Source of the DNA: JAVEDQ01 sp963783105
Lineage (GTDB): Bacteria; Actinomycetota; Actinomycetes; Frankiales; Frankiaceae
DNA: 64,000 nt
Reading direction: 5' to 3'
Assembly: GCA_963783105.1 (NCBI GenBank)
Contig: CAWAMI010000007.1
Location: forward strand, 496,001 to 560,000
Shown piece after piece: positions 35,179-43,275 of the stretch (the first letter of the stretch is position 1; each line of letters starts with the position of its first letter). The notes below the pieces were generated by a model that saw only the letters and a program-made list of their open reading frames with translations, was not told the origin of the DNA and did no database searches. The translations under genes were made by a program, and so were the position numbers.

Positions 35179-36906
35179 ATGACCGAGCTGTCCATCCGCC
35201 CGGACGAGATCCGCGACGCCCTGCGGGAGTTCGTCGATTCCTACGAGCCGAGCAGCGGGGAGCGCGAAGAGGTCGGCCGGGTCACCGAGACCGGGGACGG
35301 CATCGCCCGCGTCGAGGGCCTGCCCAGCACGATGACCAACGAGCTCCTCGAGTTCGAAGGTGGCGTCGTAGGCCTCGCCCTGAACCTCGACATCAGCGAG
35401 ATCGGCGTCGTCCTGCTGGGCGACGCCACCCACATCGAGGAGGGCTCAGAGGTCCGCCGCACCGGCGAGATCCTGTCCGTGCCGGTCGGTGACGGCTACC
35501 TCGGCCGCGTCGTCGACGCCCTCGGTCGTCCCCTCGACGGTCTCGGGGAGATCGAGAGCAACGAGCGTCGTCCGCTCGAGCTGCAGGCGCCGTCCGTCGT
35601 CCAGCGGCAGCCCGTGAAGGAGCCGCTGCAGACGGGCATCAAGGCGATCGACGCGATGACCGCCATCGGCCGCGGCCAGCGCCAGCTGATCATCGGCGAC
35701 CGGCAGACCGGCAAGAGCGCCATCGCTCTCGACGCGATCATCAACCAGCGCGAGAACTGGCAGTCCGGCGACCCGAAGAAGATGGTCAAGTGCATCTACG
35801 TGGCGGTGGGCCAGAAGAACACCACCATCGCGCAGGTCCGGGCCGCTCTCGAGGAGTCGGGCGCGCTCGAGTACACGACGATCGTCGCCGCCCCCGCCGC
35901 CATGGCCGCCGGCTTCAAGTACCTCGCGCCCTACACCGGTTCGGCCATCGGCCAGCACTGGATGTACGACGGCCAGCACGCGCTGATCGTCTTCGATGAC
36001 CTGACCAAGCAGGCCGAGGCCTACCGCACGATGAGCCTGCTGCTGCGTCGCCCACCGGGTCGCGAGGCCTACCCCGGCGACGTCTTCTACCTGCACTCGC
36101 GGCTGCTCGAGCGCTGCGCCAAGCTCTCCGACGACCTCGGCGGTGGCTCGATGACGGGCCTGCCGATCATCGAGACCAAGGGCAACGACGTCTCGGCCTT
36201 CATCCCGACCAACGTCATCTCGATCACCGACGGCCAGATCTTCCTCGAAACCGACCTGTTCAACCAGGGCGTCCGGCCGGCCATCAACGTCGGCATCTCG
36301 GTCAGCCGGGTCGGCGGCAGCGCGCAGATCAAGGCGATGAAGTCGGTCTCCGGCCGGCTCCGCCTCGACCTGGCGCAGTACCGCGAGCTCGAGTCGTTCG
36401 CCGCCTTCGGCTCCGACCTGGACAAGACCTCGCGCGCTCAGCTCGAGCGCGGCCAGCGACTCGTCGAGCTGCTCAAGCAGGACCAGTACGCGCCCTATCC
36501 GGTCGAGCGCGAGGTCGTGTCGATCTGGCTCGGCACCCAGGGCCACCTCGACGACGTCCCGGTCGACGACGTGCAGCGCTTCGAGCACGAGTTCCTCGAC
36601 TACATCAACCGCAACGCCTCGGACATCTACGACCAGATCCCCGGCGCCAGCAAGGTCGAGGGTGACCTGCTCGAGAAGCTCAAGAAGGCCGTGTCGGACT
36701 TCAAGGGGGAGTTCCAGACCTCCGAGGGCGAGAGCCTGCATTCCGAGGACTCCGATTCGGACGCCGAGGCCAAGGGCGACGACAGCCAGGAGTCGATCAA
36801 GCGGCACAAGAACCAGAGCGACTCGGACGACTCCGAGGGCAGTTCCGACTCCGACTCCAGCTCCGATTCGGACTCCGACTCGGGGTCCGACTCCGAGAAC
36901 AGCTGA
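35179..36906 (+). CDS. atpA: ATP synthase F1 subunit alpha with acidic Ser/Asp tail
   Basis: 575 residues against about 510-550 in relatives. Nucleotide-binding P-loop GDRQTGKSAIALD, VGQKNTTIAQV and the C-terminal domain are normal to about residue 513. The remaining about 61 residues replace the basic extension of mycobacterial alpha, known to suppress ATP hydrolysis, with a strongly acidic tail. It starts SEGESLHSEDSDSD, has one basic patch (IKRHK), and ends in alternating Ser/Asp. RBS GAAGGA 7 nt before the ATG. Core function certain; the role of the tail is unknown. Confidence 0.97.
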   Translation: MTELSIRPDEIRDALREFVDSYEPSSGEREEVGRVTETGDGIARVEGLPSTMTNELLEFEGGVVGLALNLDISEIGVVLLGDATHIEEGSEVRRTGEILSVPVGDGYLGRVVDALGRPLDGLGEIESNERRPLELQAPSVVQRQPVKEPLQTGIKAIDAMTAIGRGQRQLIIGDRQTGKSAIALDAIINQRENWQSGDPKKMVKCIYVAVGQKNTTIAQVRAALEESGALEYTTIVAAPAAMAAGFKYLAPYTGSAIGQHWMYDGQHALIVFDDLTKQAEAYRTMSLLLRRPPGREAYPGDVFYLHSRLLERCAKLSDDLGGGSMTGLPIIETKGNDVSAFIPTNVISITDGQIFLETDLFNQGVRPAINVGISVSRVGGSAQIKAMKSVSGRLRLDLAQYRELESFAAFGSDLDKTSRAQLERGQRLVELLKQDQYAPYPVEREVVSIWLGTQGHLDDVPVDDVQRFEHEFLDYINRNASDIYDQIPGASKVEGDLLEKLKKAVSDFKGEFQTSEGESLHSEDSDSDAEAKGDDSQESIKRHKNQSDSDDSEGSSDSDSSSDSDSDSGSDSENS

Positions 36907-36907
36907 C

Positions 36908-37798
36908 GTGGCCGGCAACCTCCGGGAGTACCGGCGCCGGATCCGGTCGGTCCAGTCGACCAAGAAGATCACCCGGGCGATGGAGCTCGTCGCGGCGTCC
37001 CGGATCTCCAAGGCGCAGCAGCGCGTGGCGGCGTCCAAGCCCTACGCCGACGAGATCACTCGGGTCATCACCGCGGTGGCGAGCTCGACGAACATCGACC
37101 ACCCGCTGACGACCGAGAAGGACGATCCGAAGCGGGCCGCGGTCCTGCTGATCACCAGCGACCGCGGCTTGGCCGGCGCCTACAGCTCCAACGTGCTCCG
37201 CCGGGCCGAGGAGCTCTACGCGACCCTCCGCCAGGAAGGCAAGCAGTCGCTGATCTACATGATCGGCAACAAGGGCATCAGCAACTACCGCTTCCGCGAG
37301 CGCAAGGTCGAGAGGGCCTACTCCGGCTTCAGCGAGCAGCCGCACTACGAGAACGCCAAGGAGGCGGCGGACGACCTCATCGAGGCGTTCACGACCGACT
37401 CCGAGGACGGTGGCGTGGACGAGATCCACATCATCTACACCGAGTTCCGGTCGCAGCTGACGCAGAAGGCCGTGGCCAGGCGCATCCTGCCGATGGTCAT
37501 CGAGGACACGGACGAGAAGCCGGAGGGCGGGCCGCTTCCGCTCTACGAGTTCGAGCCGTCCGGCGAGGGCGTGCTCGACGCGCTGCTGCCGCGCTACGTC
37601 GAGAGCCGCGTGTTCGCCGCCCTGCTGGAGGCCGCCGCATCCGAGTCGGCCGCCCGCCGCCGCGCGATGAAGGCCGCGACCGACAACGCGGACGAGATCA
37701 TCAAGGACTTCACGCAGAAGGCCAACGCGGCTCGGCAGGCCGAGATCACGCAGGAGATCAGCGAAATCGTCGCCGGCGCGGACGCGCTGGCCGGCTAG
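36908..37798 (+). CDS. atpG: ATP synthase F1 subunit gamma
   Basis: 296 residues from the GTG at 36908, 1 bp after the atpA stop. The N-terminal helix motif LREYRRRIRSVQSTKKITRAM and the C-terminal helix with ARQAEITQEISEIVAGADAL are both present. Forms the rotor shaft. Confidence 0.97.
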   Translation: MAGNLREYRRRIRSVQSTKKITRAMELVAASRISKAQQRVAASKPYADEITRVITAVASSTNIDHPLTTEKDDPKRAAVLLITSDRGLAGAYSSNVLRRAEELYATLRQEGKQSLIYMIGNKGISNYRFRERKVERAYSGFSEQPHYENAKEAADDLIEAFTTDSEDGGVDEIHIIYTEFRSQLTQKAVARRILPMVIEDTDEKPEGGPLPLYEFEPSGEGVLDALLPRYVESRVFAALLEAAASESAARRRAMKAATDNADEIIKDFTQKANAARQAEITQEISEIVAGADALAG

Positions 37799-37811
37799 GA
37801 GGCTCAGACAC

Positions 37812-39260
37812 ATGACCGCAACGGTCGAAGAGACCCAGGACCAGCAGGAGGGCGGCGGCGTCGGCCGTATCGCCCGCGTCACCGGCCCGGTCGTCGACGT
37901 CGAGTTCGCGACCGAGCAGATGCCGGAGATCTTCAACGCGCTGCACGTCGACCGCACGCTGGGCGAGGAGACGGCGACCGTCACCCTCGAGGTCGCGCAG
38001 CACATCGGCGACAACATGGTTCGGTGCATCTCCCTCGCGCCGGCCGACGGCCTGGTCCGGGGCGCCGAGGTCAAGGACACGGGTGCTCCGATCTCGGTCC
38101 CGGTCGGCGACGTGACCAAGGGCCACGTCTTCAACGCGCTCGGGCAGCCGCTCGACGTCGAGGAGTCGTCGCTCGAGGTCAACGAGCGCTGGGCCATCCA
38201 CCGGCAGGCGCCCAAGTTCGAGGACCTCGAGCCGAAGACCGAGATGTTCGTGACCGGCATCAAGGTCATCGACCTGCTCGCCCCCTACGTTCAGGGCGGG
38301 AAGATCGGCCTGTTCGGCGGCGCGGGCGTCGGCAAGACGGTGATCATCCAGGAGATGATCCGCCGGGTCGCCAAGGAGTTCGGCGGCGTGTCCGTGTTCG
38401 CCGGAGTCGGCGAGCGCACCCGTGAGGGCAACGACCTGTTCCTCGAGATGGACGAGGCCGACGTCCTCAAGGACACCGCGCTGGTGTTCGGTCAGATGGA
38501 CGAGCCGCCGGGCACGCGCCTGCGCGTCGCCCTGTCGGCGCTGACCATGGCCGAGTACTTCCGTGACGAGATGCAGCAGGACGTGCTGCTGTTCATCGAC
38601 AACATCTTCCGGTTCACCCAGGCCGGCCAGGAGGTCTCCACGCTGCTCGGCCGCATGCCGAGCGCCGTCGGTTACCAGCCGACCCTGGCCGACGAGATGG
38701 GCGAGCTGCAGGAGCGGATCACCTCCACCCGGGGTCACTCCATCACCTCGCTGCAGGCGATCTACGTGCCCGCCGACGACATCACCGACCCGGCACCGCA
38801 CACCACCTTCACCCACCTCGACGCCACGACGGTGCTCTCGCGCTCCATCTCGGAGAAGGGCATCTACCCGGCCGTCGACCCGCTGGACTCGACGTCGCGC
38901 ATCCTCGACGCCCGCTACATCGGCGAGGAGCACTACAACGTCGCCCGGCGCACCCAGGAGATCCTGCAGCGCAACAAGGACCTCCAGGACATCATCGCGA
39001 TCCTCGGCGTCGACGAACTCTCGGAGGAGGACCGCATCGCGGTCAACCGGGCCCGTCGGATCGAGCGGTTCCTGTCCCAGCCGTTCTTCGTGGCCGAGCA
39101 GTTCACCGGCATCGAGGGCAAGTTCACCCCGCTGGACGAGACCATCGAGTCGTTCAAGAAGCTGACCGAGGGCGAGTACGACCACCTGCCCGAGCAGGCC
39201 TTCTTCATGTGCGGCGGCATCGAGGACGCCGAGGAGAACGCCAAGAACCTGAGCGAGTAA
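37812..39260 (+). CDS. atpD: ATP synthase F1 subunit beta
   Basis: 482 residues, standard length. P-loop GGAGVGKTVIIQEM, catalytic GERTREGNDL, Walker B region LLFIDNIFRFTQAG, and DELSEED loop. The catalytic subunit. Followed directly by a strong hairpin instead of atpC. Confidence 0.98.
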   Translation: MTATVEETQDQQEGGGVGRIARVTGPVVDVEFATEQMPEIFNALHVDRTLGEETATVTLEVAQHIGDNMVRCISLAPADGLVRGAEVKDTGAPISVPVGDVTKGHVFNALGQPLDVEESSLEVNERWAIHRQAPKFEDLEPKTEMFVTGIKVIDLLAPYVQGGKIGLFGGAGVGKTVIIQEMIRRVAKEFGGVSVFAGVGERTREGNDLFLEMDEADVLKDTALVFGQMDEPPGTRLRVALSALTMAEYFRDEMQQDVLLFIDNIFRFTQAGQEVSTLLGRMPSAVGYQPTLADEMGELQERITSTRGHSITSLQAIYVPADDITDPAPHTTFTHLDATTVLSRSISEKGIYPAVDPLDSTSRILDARYIGEEHYNVARRTQEILQRNKDLQDIIAILGVDELSEEDRIAVNRARRIERFLSQPFFVAEQFTGIEGKFTPLDETIESFKKLTEGEYDHLPEQAFFMCGGIEDAEENAKNLSE

Positions 39261-39286
39261 ACCCGCCGCTCGGCTGTCGTCCTCAT

Positions 39287-39322
39287 CGTCGGCCGCGGCC
39301 CCTCCGGGGGTCGCGGCCGACG
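39287..39322 (+). terminator. Strong hairpin between atpD and atpC
   Basis: A perfect 11-bp stem: CGTCGGCCGCG (39287-39297) with CGCGGCCGACG (39312-39322), and inside it CCCC/GGGG around TCC. It is 26 bp after the atpD stop. No T-run, as is common for actinobacterial terminators. It could end or attenuate the operon, or stabilise the mRNA 3' end. Confidence 0.6.
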
Positions 39323-39405
39323 TGTGTAGGCGCGACTCCCTCTGGGCATAGCCTCCGCTGGCTCGAGCGCTCGCGATGTCTCGGCTCGTGCCGATGGGAG
39401 CGGCG

Positions 39406-39708
39406 ATGAGCGCGTTTCCGTATGCGGTGGCCGCCCTGCGCGGACTGCCCGAGCCGCGGGAGGCCGTCGACCCGCCGGAGGCGCGGTCAGCCGTGGACGG
39501 GCCGCTGATTCTGGCGCCCGACCTCCCGTCGCCGCCCCGGCGCTGGCGCGCGGTCCTCGCCCCACTGCTGCCGACGATGTTCCTGCTCTCCTTCTGCGTC
39601 GCCGGCCTGGCCGACCCGCCCGCCCATACCGCGGGGGGCGGGACGTCCCGGCTGCACGTCCCGGCGGAGGCGCCGCCCGTCCTGCCGGCCGTGCCGCTGA
39701 CCCGCTGA
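39406..39708 (+). CDS. Small single-helix protein between atpD and atpC
   Basis: 100 residues from the ATG at 39406, which has GGGAG 6 nt upstream (an ATG at 39376 would add 10 residues). Pro- and Ala-rich, with one hydrophobic helix (LAPLLPTMFLLSFCVAGLA) near 50-68. No family recognised. Its location inside the atp locus is abnormal, since atpC normally follows atpD directly. It may be a true membrane peptide or a chance frame; codon use at third positions is GC-rich, consistent with coding. Confidence 0.45.
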   Translation: MSAFPYAVAALRGLPEPREAVDPPEARSAVDGPLILAPDLPSPPRRWRAVLAPLLPTMFLLSFCVAGLADPPAHTAGGGTSRLHVPAEAPPVLPAVPLTR

Positions 39709-39718
39709 CCCGCTGACC
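39695..39718 (+). repeat. 8-bp tandem repeats across a stop codon
   Basis: CGCTGACC occurs three times without gaps at 39695-39702, 39703-39710 and 39711-39718; the TGA stop of the small ORF is in the second copy. Confidence 0.85.
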
Positions 39719-39757
39719 ATGACCCGCCCCGTCATCGGCGCCCGGCCCCGCCCTCGG

Positions 39758-39763
39758 TAGAGT
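39758..39763 (+). promoter_or_regulatory. Putative -10 box (TAGAGT) for atpC
   Basis: TAGAGT ends 7 nt before the atpC ATG with no ribosome site between. It supports separate, leaderless transcription of atpC behind the atpD hairpin. Confidence 0.5.
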
Positions 39764-39770
39764 CCCCGGC

Positions 39771-40031
39771 ATGGCGACGATGCGCGTGGCGGTGGTCTCT
39801 CCCGAGCAGGAGGTCTGGTCCGGCGAGGCCGAACTGGTGGTGGCCCGCACGCTGGACGGCGAGATCGGCGTTCTGCCGGGCCACATCCCGCTGCTGGGTG
39901 TGCTCGCCGAGGAGGGCGAGGTGCGCATCAAGACCGGGGACCAGACCGTCACCGCCGCGGTGCAGGGTGGCTTCGTCTCCGTCACGAAGGACGGGGTCTC
40001 GATCCTCGCCGAGTCCGCCCAGATCAGTTAG
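39771..40031 (+). CDS. atpC: ATP synthase F1 subunit epsilon lacking the C-terminal helical domain
   Basis: 86 residues; the usual length is about 120-140. The N-terminal beta-sandwich is complete (VVARTLDGEIGVLPGHIPLL, GGFVSV), and the protein stops just after it (AESAQIS). The two C-terminal helices that inhibit ATP hydrolysis in many bacteria are absent. The reading frame ends at a clean TAG and the next gene converges 18 bp later, so there is no room for a frameshifted tail. Short epsilon subunits exist elsewhere; here it is separated from atpD by 510 bp. Confidence 0.93.
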   Translation: MATMRVAVVSPEQEVWSGEAELVVARTLDGEIGVLPGHIPLLGVLAEEGEVRIKTGDQTVTAAVQGGFVSVTKDGVSILAESAQIS

Positions 40032-40049
40032 TCCCGCAGATCAGGACAG

Positions 40050-40625
40050 TCAGGCCTCGCCGCCGCCCGGCTGCCACAGCACCTCGTCGCCGCCGGCTGC
40101 CCGGCGGGCGAGGATGAACAGCAGGTCCGACAGTCGGTTCAGGTAGAGCGCGGGCTGCGTGCTCGTGCGCTCCGCGTCCACGTCGAGCAGCGCCCACGCC
40201 GCTCGTTCCGCCCGCCGGGCCACCGTTCGCGCCGTGTGCAGCAGCGCGGCGCCCGGCGTGCCGCCGGGCAGGATGAACGACCGCAGCTTCTCGAGGTCCG
40301 CGTTCCAGCGGTCGCACTCCGTTTCGAGCCGATCGACGTAGGCCTCCGTCACGCGCAGCGGCGGGTACTTCGGGTCCGGCTCGATCGGGGTTGCGAGGTC
40401 TGCGCCCACGTCGAACAGGTCGTTCTGCACCCGGCGCAGGACGACCGCCACGTCCTCGTCCAACGAGCCGAGGGCGAGCGCGACCCCGATCGCCGAATTC
40501 GCCTCGTCCACGTCGGCGTACGCGACCAGGCGGGGATCGTTCTTGCGGACGCGACTCATGTCACCGAGGGCGGTGGTCCCGTCGTCGCCGGTACGGGTGT
40601 AGATGCGGGTGAGGTGGACGGCCAT
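40050..40625 (-). CDS. pduO: Cob(I)alamin adenosyltransferase, PduO type
   Basis: 191 residues; makes adenosylcobalamin from cob(I)alamin and ATP. ATP motif near the start (IYTRTGDDGTTALGD) and the helical-bundle signatures SFILPGGTPGAALLHTART and RRAERAAW. It provides the cofactor for the B12-dependent mutase encoded at 43743. Convergent to atpC, divergent from murA. The ATG at 40625 has a leaderless-type promoter. Confidence 0.95.
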   Translation of the reverse strand: MAVHLTRIYTRTGDDGTTALGDMSRVRKNDPRLVAYADVDEANSAIGVALALGSLDEDVAVVLRRVQNDLFDVGADLATPIEPDPKYPPLRVTEAYVDRLETECDRWNADLEKLRSFILPGGTPGAALLHTARTVARRAERAAWALLDVDAERTSTQPALYLNRLSDLLFILARRAAGGDEVLWQPGGGEA

Positions 40626-40631
40626 CCCTGC

Positions 40632-40637
40632 AGCCTA
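40632..40637 (-). promoter_or_regulatory. Putative -10 box (TAGGCT) for pduO
   Basis: On the minus strand TAGGCT ends 6 nt before the ATG at 40625. It shares the 64-bp divergent interval with the murA box. Confidence 0.45.
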
Positions 40638-40675
40638 GGGCGGAGCGCGGCGGCGGTGCACCCGCTCGGACCGCT

Positions 40676-40681
40676 TAGGGT
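40676..40681 (+). promoter_or_regulatory. Putative -10 box (TAGGGT) for murA
   Basis: TAGGGT ends 8 nt before the murA GTG; no Shine-Dalgarno in the interval. Confidence 0.5.
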
Positions 40682-40689
40682 GGGGTGCC

Positions 40690-41970
40690 GTGGAACGTCT
40701 CGTGATGACCGGAGGATCTCGCCTCGCCGGTGAGGTGACCGTCGGCGGTGCCAAGAACTCGGCCCTGAAGCTGATGGCCGCCTCGCTGCTCGCGGAGGGC
40801 CGGACCGAGCTGGCGGCAGTCCCGGCAATCCTCGACGTCGACATCATGGGCCAGGTGCTGCGCCGGCTGGGCTGCACCGTCGAGCACGACGTCGCCGCCG
40901 ACACCGTCTCCGTCGACGTGCCCGGCCAGGTCGGGACCGAGGCCGACTACGACCTGGTGCGCCGGATGCGCGCGAGCATCGCCGTCCTGGGCCCGCTGGT
41001 CGCTCGGCGCGGGGAGGCGAAGGTGGCCCTGCCCGGCGGCGACGCGATCGGTCGCCGGGGTCTGGACATGCACATCGCCGGGCTCACCAAGCTCGGCGCC
41101 TCGGTCGAGAACGAGCACGGCTACCTGATCGCGCGTGCCTCCACGCTCAAGGGCGCGACCATCTGGCTCGACTTCCCGAGCGTCGGCGCCACCGAGAACC
41201 TGCTGATGGCGGCGGTGCTCGCGGACGGGACGACCGTCATCGACAACGCGGCCCGCGAGCCGGAGATCGTCGACCTGTGCGAGCTGCTCGTCGCGATGGG
41301 TGCCTCGATCGGCGGGGCCGGCAGCTCCACGCTCGTCGTGGAGGGCGTCAGCGACCTGCACCCGCCGGCGGCACCGCACGAGACCGTCCGCGACCGCATC
41401 GTCGCCGGCACGTTCGCCGTCGGTGCGGTCATGACCCAGGGCGACGTCACGGTTCTCGGTGGCCGCTCCGAACACCTCGAGATCGCGCTGGACAAGCTGA
41501 CCACGGCCGGCGCGACCGTGACCGAGCTCGAGGGCGGCTTCCGCGTCCGGTGCGACCGGCGGCCCCGCTGTGTCGACGTCGTGACCCTGCCCTACCCGGG
41601 CTTCCCGACCGACCTGCAGCCCGCCGTGATCGCCCTCGAGGCCGTCAGCGACGGCATGTCGATGATCACGGAGAACGTGTTCGAGGCCAGGTTCGCGTTC
41701 TGCGACGAGCTCAGCCGGCTCGGTGCCGACCTACGCACCGACGGCCACCACGTCGTCGTGCGGGGCCGCGACGAGCTCTCCGGTGCTCCCGTCCGCGCCT
41801 CCGACATCCGAGCCGGTGCGGGGCTCGTGCTGGCCGGCCTGGTGGCCGAGGGCACGACCGAGGTCGCCGAGATCTCCCACATCGACCGCGGTTACGTCCG
41901 CTTCGACGAGCAGCTTCGCTCGCTCGGCGCCGACATCTCCCGGGTGCGCGTCGACGACGACGCTCCCTGA
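40690..41970 (+). CDS. murA: UDP-N-acetylglucosamine 1-carboxyvinyltransferase (Asp-type active site)
   Basis: 426 residues; adds enolpyruvate to UDP-GlcNAc, the first step of peptidoglycan precursor synthesis. Substrate Lys-Asn in VGGAKNSALKLMAASLL. The catalytic loop reads LPGGDAIGRRGLD with Asp118 where most bacteria have Cys; the mycobacterial enzyme also has Asp there and is insensitive to fosfomycin. GTG start at 40690. In many actinobacteria murA is near the end of this conserved segment. Confidence 0.97.
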   Translation: MERLVMTGGSRLAGEVTVGGAKNSALKLMAASLLAEGRTELAAVPAILDVDIMGQVLRRLGCTVEHDVAADTVSVDVPGQVGTEADYDLVRRMRASIAVLGPLVARRGEAKVALPGGDAIGRRGLDMHIAGLTKLGASVENEHGYLIARASTLKGATIWLDFPSVGATENLLMAAVLADGTTVIDNAAREPEIVDLCELLVAMGASIGGAGSSTLVVEGVSDLHPPAAPHETVRDRIVAGTFAVGAVMTQGDVTVLGGRSEHLEIALDKLTTAGATVTELEGGFRVRCDRRPRCVDVVTLPYPGFPTDLQPAVIALEAVSDGMSMITENVFEARFAFCDELSRLGADLRTDGHHVVVRGRDELSGAPVRASDIRAGAGLVLAGLVAEGTTEVAEISHIDRGYVRFDEQLRSLGADISRVRVDDDAP

Positions 41971-42000
41971 CCCCGGGGAGCTTTTCAGCAGAGCAACGTC

Positions 42001-42022
42001 GATTCGTCCGGACGGACGAATC
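42001..42022. promoter_or_regulatory. Perfect inverted repeat upstream of the gene at 42126
   Basis: Arms GATTCGTCC (42001-42009) and GGACGAATC (42014-42022) around GGAC, 30 bp after the murA stop and 103 bp before the next ATG. It is followed by an AT-rich box TATTTT (42049-42054). It could be an operator or a hairpin ending murA; no T-run follows immediately. Confidence 0.5.
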
Positions 42023-42125
42023 AGTCCGGGACGCGGATCGTCGAGGAATATTTTCAACGGTCGCTTCAGACCGGCTCTCCCGCCCGCCGAGAAACTCGGT
42101 GAACTCCACGGACGGAGGAGGAGAG

Positions 42126-42659
42126 ATGAGCACCAACGATGTCGTCGCCGCGCTCGTGGCCACGCGGACCGCAGCGGCGCAGCCGGCGGTGCCCGCGCTC
42201 CAGGCCCATGCCGGCACCCAGCAGTCCCAGCTGTCGCAGCACCAGTCCGGGCAGGCGCAGGGCGCGGTCGAGTCGGGCGCCGAGGGCGCCGAGGGCACCG
42301 AGGGCGCCGACGGCAGAGCCGCCGCCGCGCAGCATCAGCTGGCGCCGGCACCGGTCGTCCCCGGTACCGCTGCCGCGCTGCCGGTCGCCGAGGCCGCGCT
42401 GCGCCGAGCGCTGGCGGCCGGGAGCAACCAGGACCCGCACACCTTCGCCCTCGACCTGCTGCGCAGCGTCGAGGCGTTGATCCGCGCGACGGCGCCCGCC
42501 GGAATGTCGCCGGACGACATCGGCGCCGCGGCGGCTCGCCTGGTGGAGCGCCAGGGGTTGCTGGCGCGGCTCAACGACACGCCGCCCGCGGGCGGTACGT
42601 GGCCCACGGGGGTCGGGCCGGAGGACCTCACCCCCCAGGCCGTCGACACCCGCCTCTGA
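42126..42659 (+). CDS. Hypothetical protein, Ala/Gln/Gly-rich N-terminal half
   Basis: 177 residues from an ATG with the strong ribosome site GGAGGAGGAG. Residues 1-85 are low-complexity (Ala, Gln, Gly, Glu), residues 90-165 amphipathic helices (PVAEAALRRALAAGS, ALDLLRSVEALIR), and the end is Gly/Pro-rich. No signal peptide or membrane helix. I do not recognise a family. It converges on the next gene with 1 bp between. The strong initiation signal argues that it is translated. Confidence 0.65.
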   Translation: MSTNDVVAALVATRTAAAQPAVPALQAHAGTQQSQLSQHQSGQAQGAVESGAEGAEGTEGADGRAAAAQHQLAPAPVVPGTAAALPVAEAALRRALAAGSNQDPHTFALDLLRSVEALIRATAPAGMSPDDIGAAAARLVERQGLLARLNDTPPAGGTWPTGVGPEDLTPQAVDTRL

Positions 42660-42660
42660 G

Positions 42661-43110
42661 CTACTCAGCTCGCCTGCGGGAACCCTCATCGGGCGGCTGC
42701 TTCTCCAGCAGCGCCCGGGCTCGCGGTTCGTCCTTGCCGAACACCATGACCTGGTGCCGCCCGCCGGGCTGTCGTTGCACGTGCCCATTGGCGGAGACCA
42801 GCGTGGGTCCCGGCGGCTCGATGACCACGGTGGCGCGGATGTCGGCCGCGCTCAGCAGTCCGGCGAGGCGCTCGGCGTCGCTACGCCGCGGTTCGACCGC
42901 GACCGGAACCAGGAGGCCGAAGTCCCGGCGCGCCCGCGCCTGCTCGCGACGGCGCTGCTGCGGCCGGCTCGGCGCCATCCACCAGCGGCTCAGGAAGCCG
43001 AGGGCGATCACCACGCCGAACGCCACGAGCGGCCCGACGACGTAGTGGTAGCTCGACGGCAGATCCGCAGCCGAGAGCCGCTCCGCCGTCAGCCGGTCTG
43101 CCAGGGGCAT
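42661..43110 (-). CDS. Single-helix membrane protein with DUF2007-like C-terminal domain
   Basis: 149 residues from the ATG at 43110, with GGAGG 8 nt upstream. One membrane helix near 25-45 (VVGPLVAFGVVIALGFLS), a basic linker (RPQQRRREQARARRD), then a small alpha/beta domain (RRSDAERLAGLLSAADIRAT; QVMVFGKDEPRARALLEKQ) resembling the DUF2007 signal-transducer fold. Function unknown. Confidence 0.7.
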   Translation of the reverse strand: MPLADRLTAERLSAADLPSSYHYVVGPLVAFGVVIALGFLSRWWMAPSRPQQRRREQARARRDFGLLVPVAVEPRRSDAERLAGLLSAADIRATVVIEPPGPTLVSANGHVQRQPGGRHQVMVFGKDEPRARALLEKQPPDEGSRRRAE

Positions 43111-43275
43111 GTGGCGACCTCCTCCGCCTCGTTCTTCCCGTTCCGCGGCCACCCAGACCGCCGGAGCGGGCGGTGCTCCTGCGCGACACTTTCGTGATCC
43201 GAGGGTCGCGAATGCGTCCGGTACGGCAATATGCGCTCGAGTTCTCGTTTCGAGAAAGTCTGCGGGAGGCTGACG

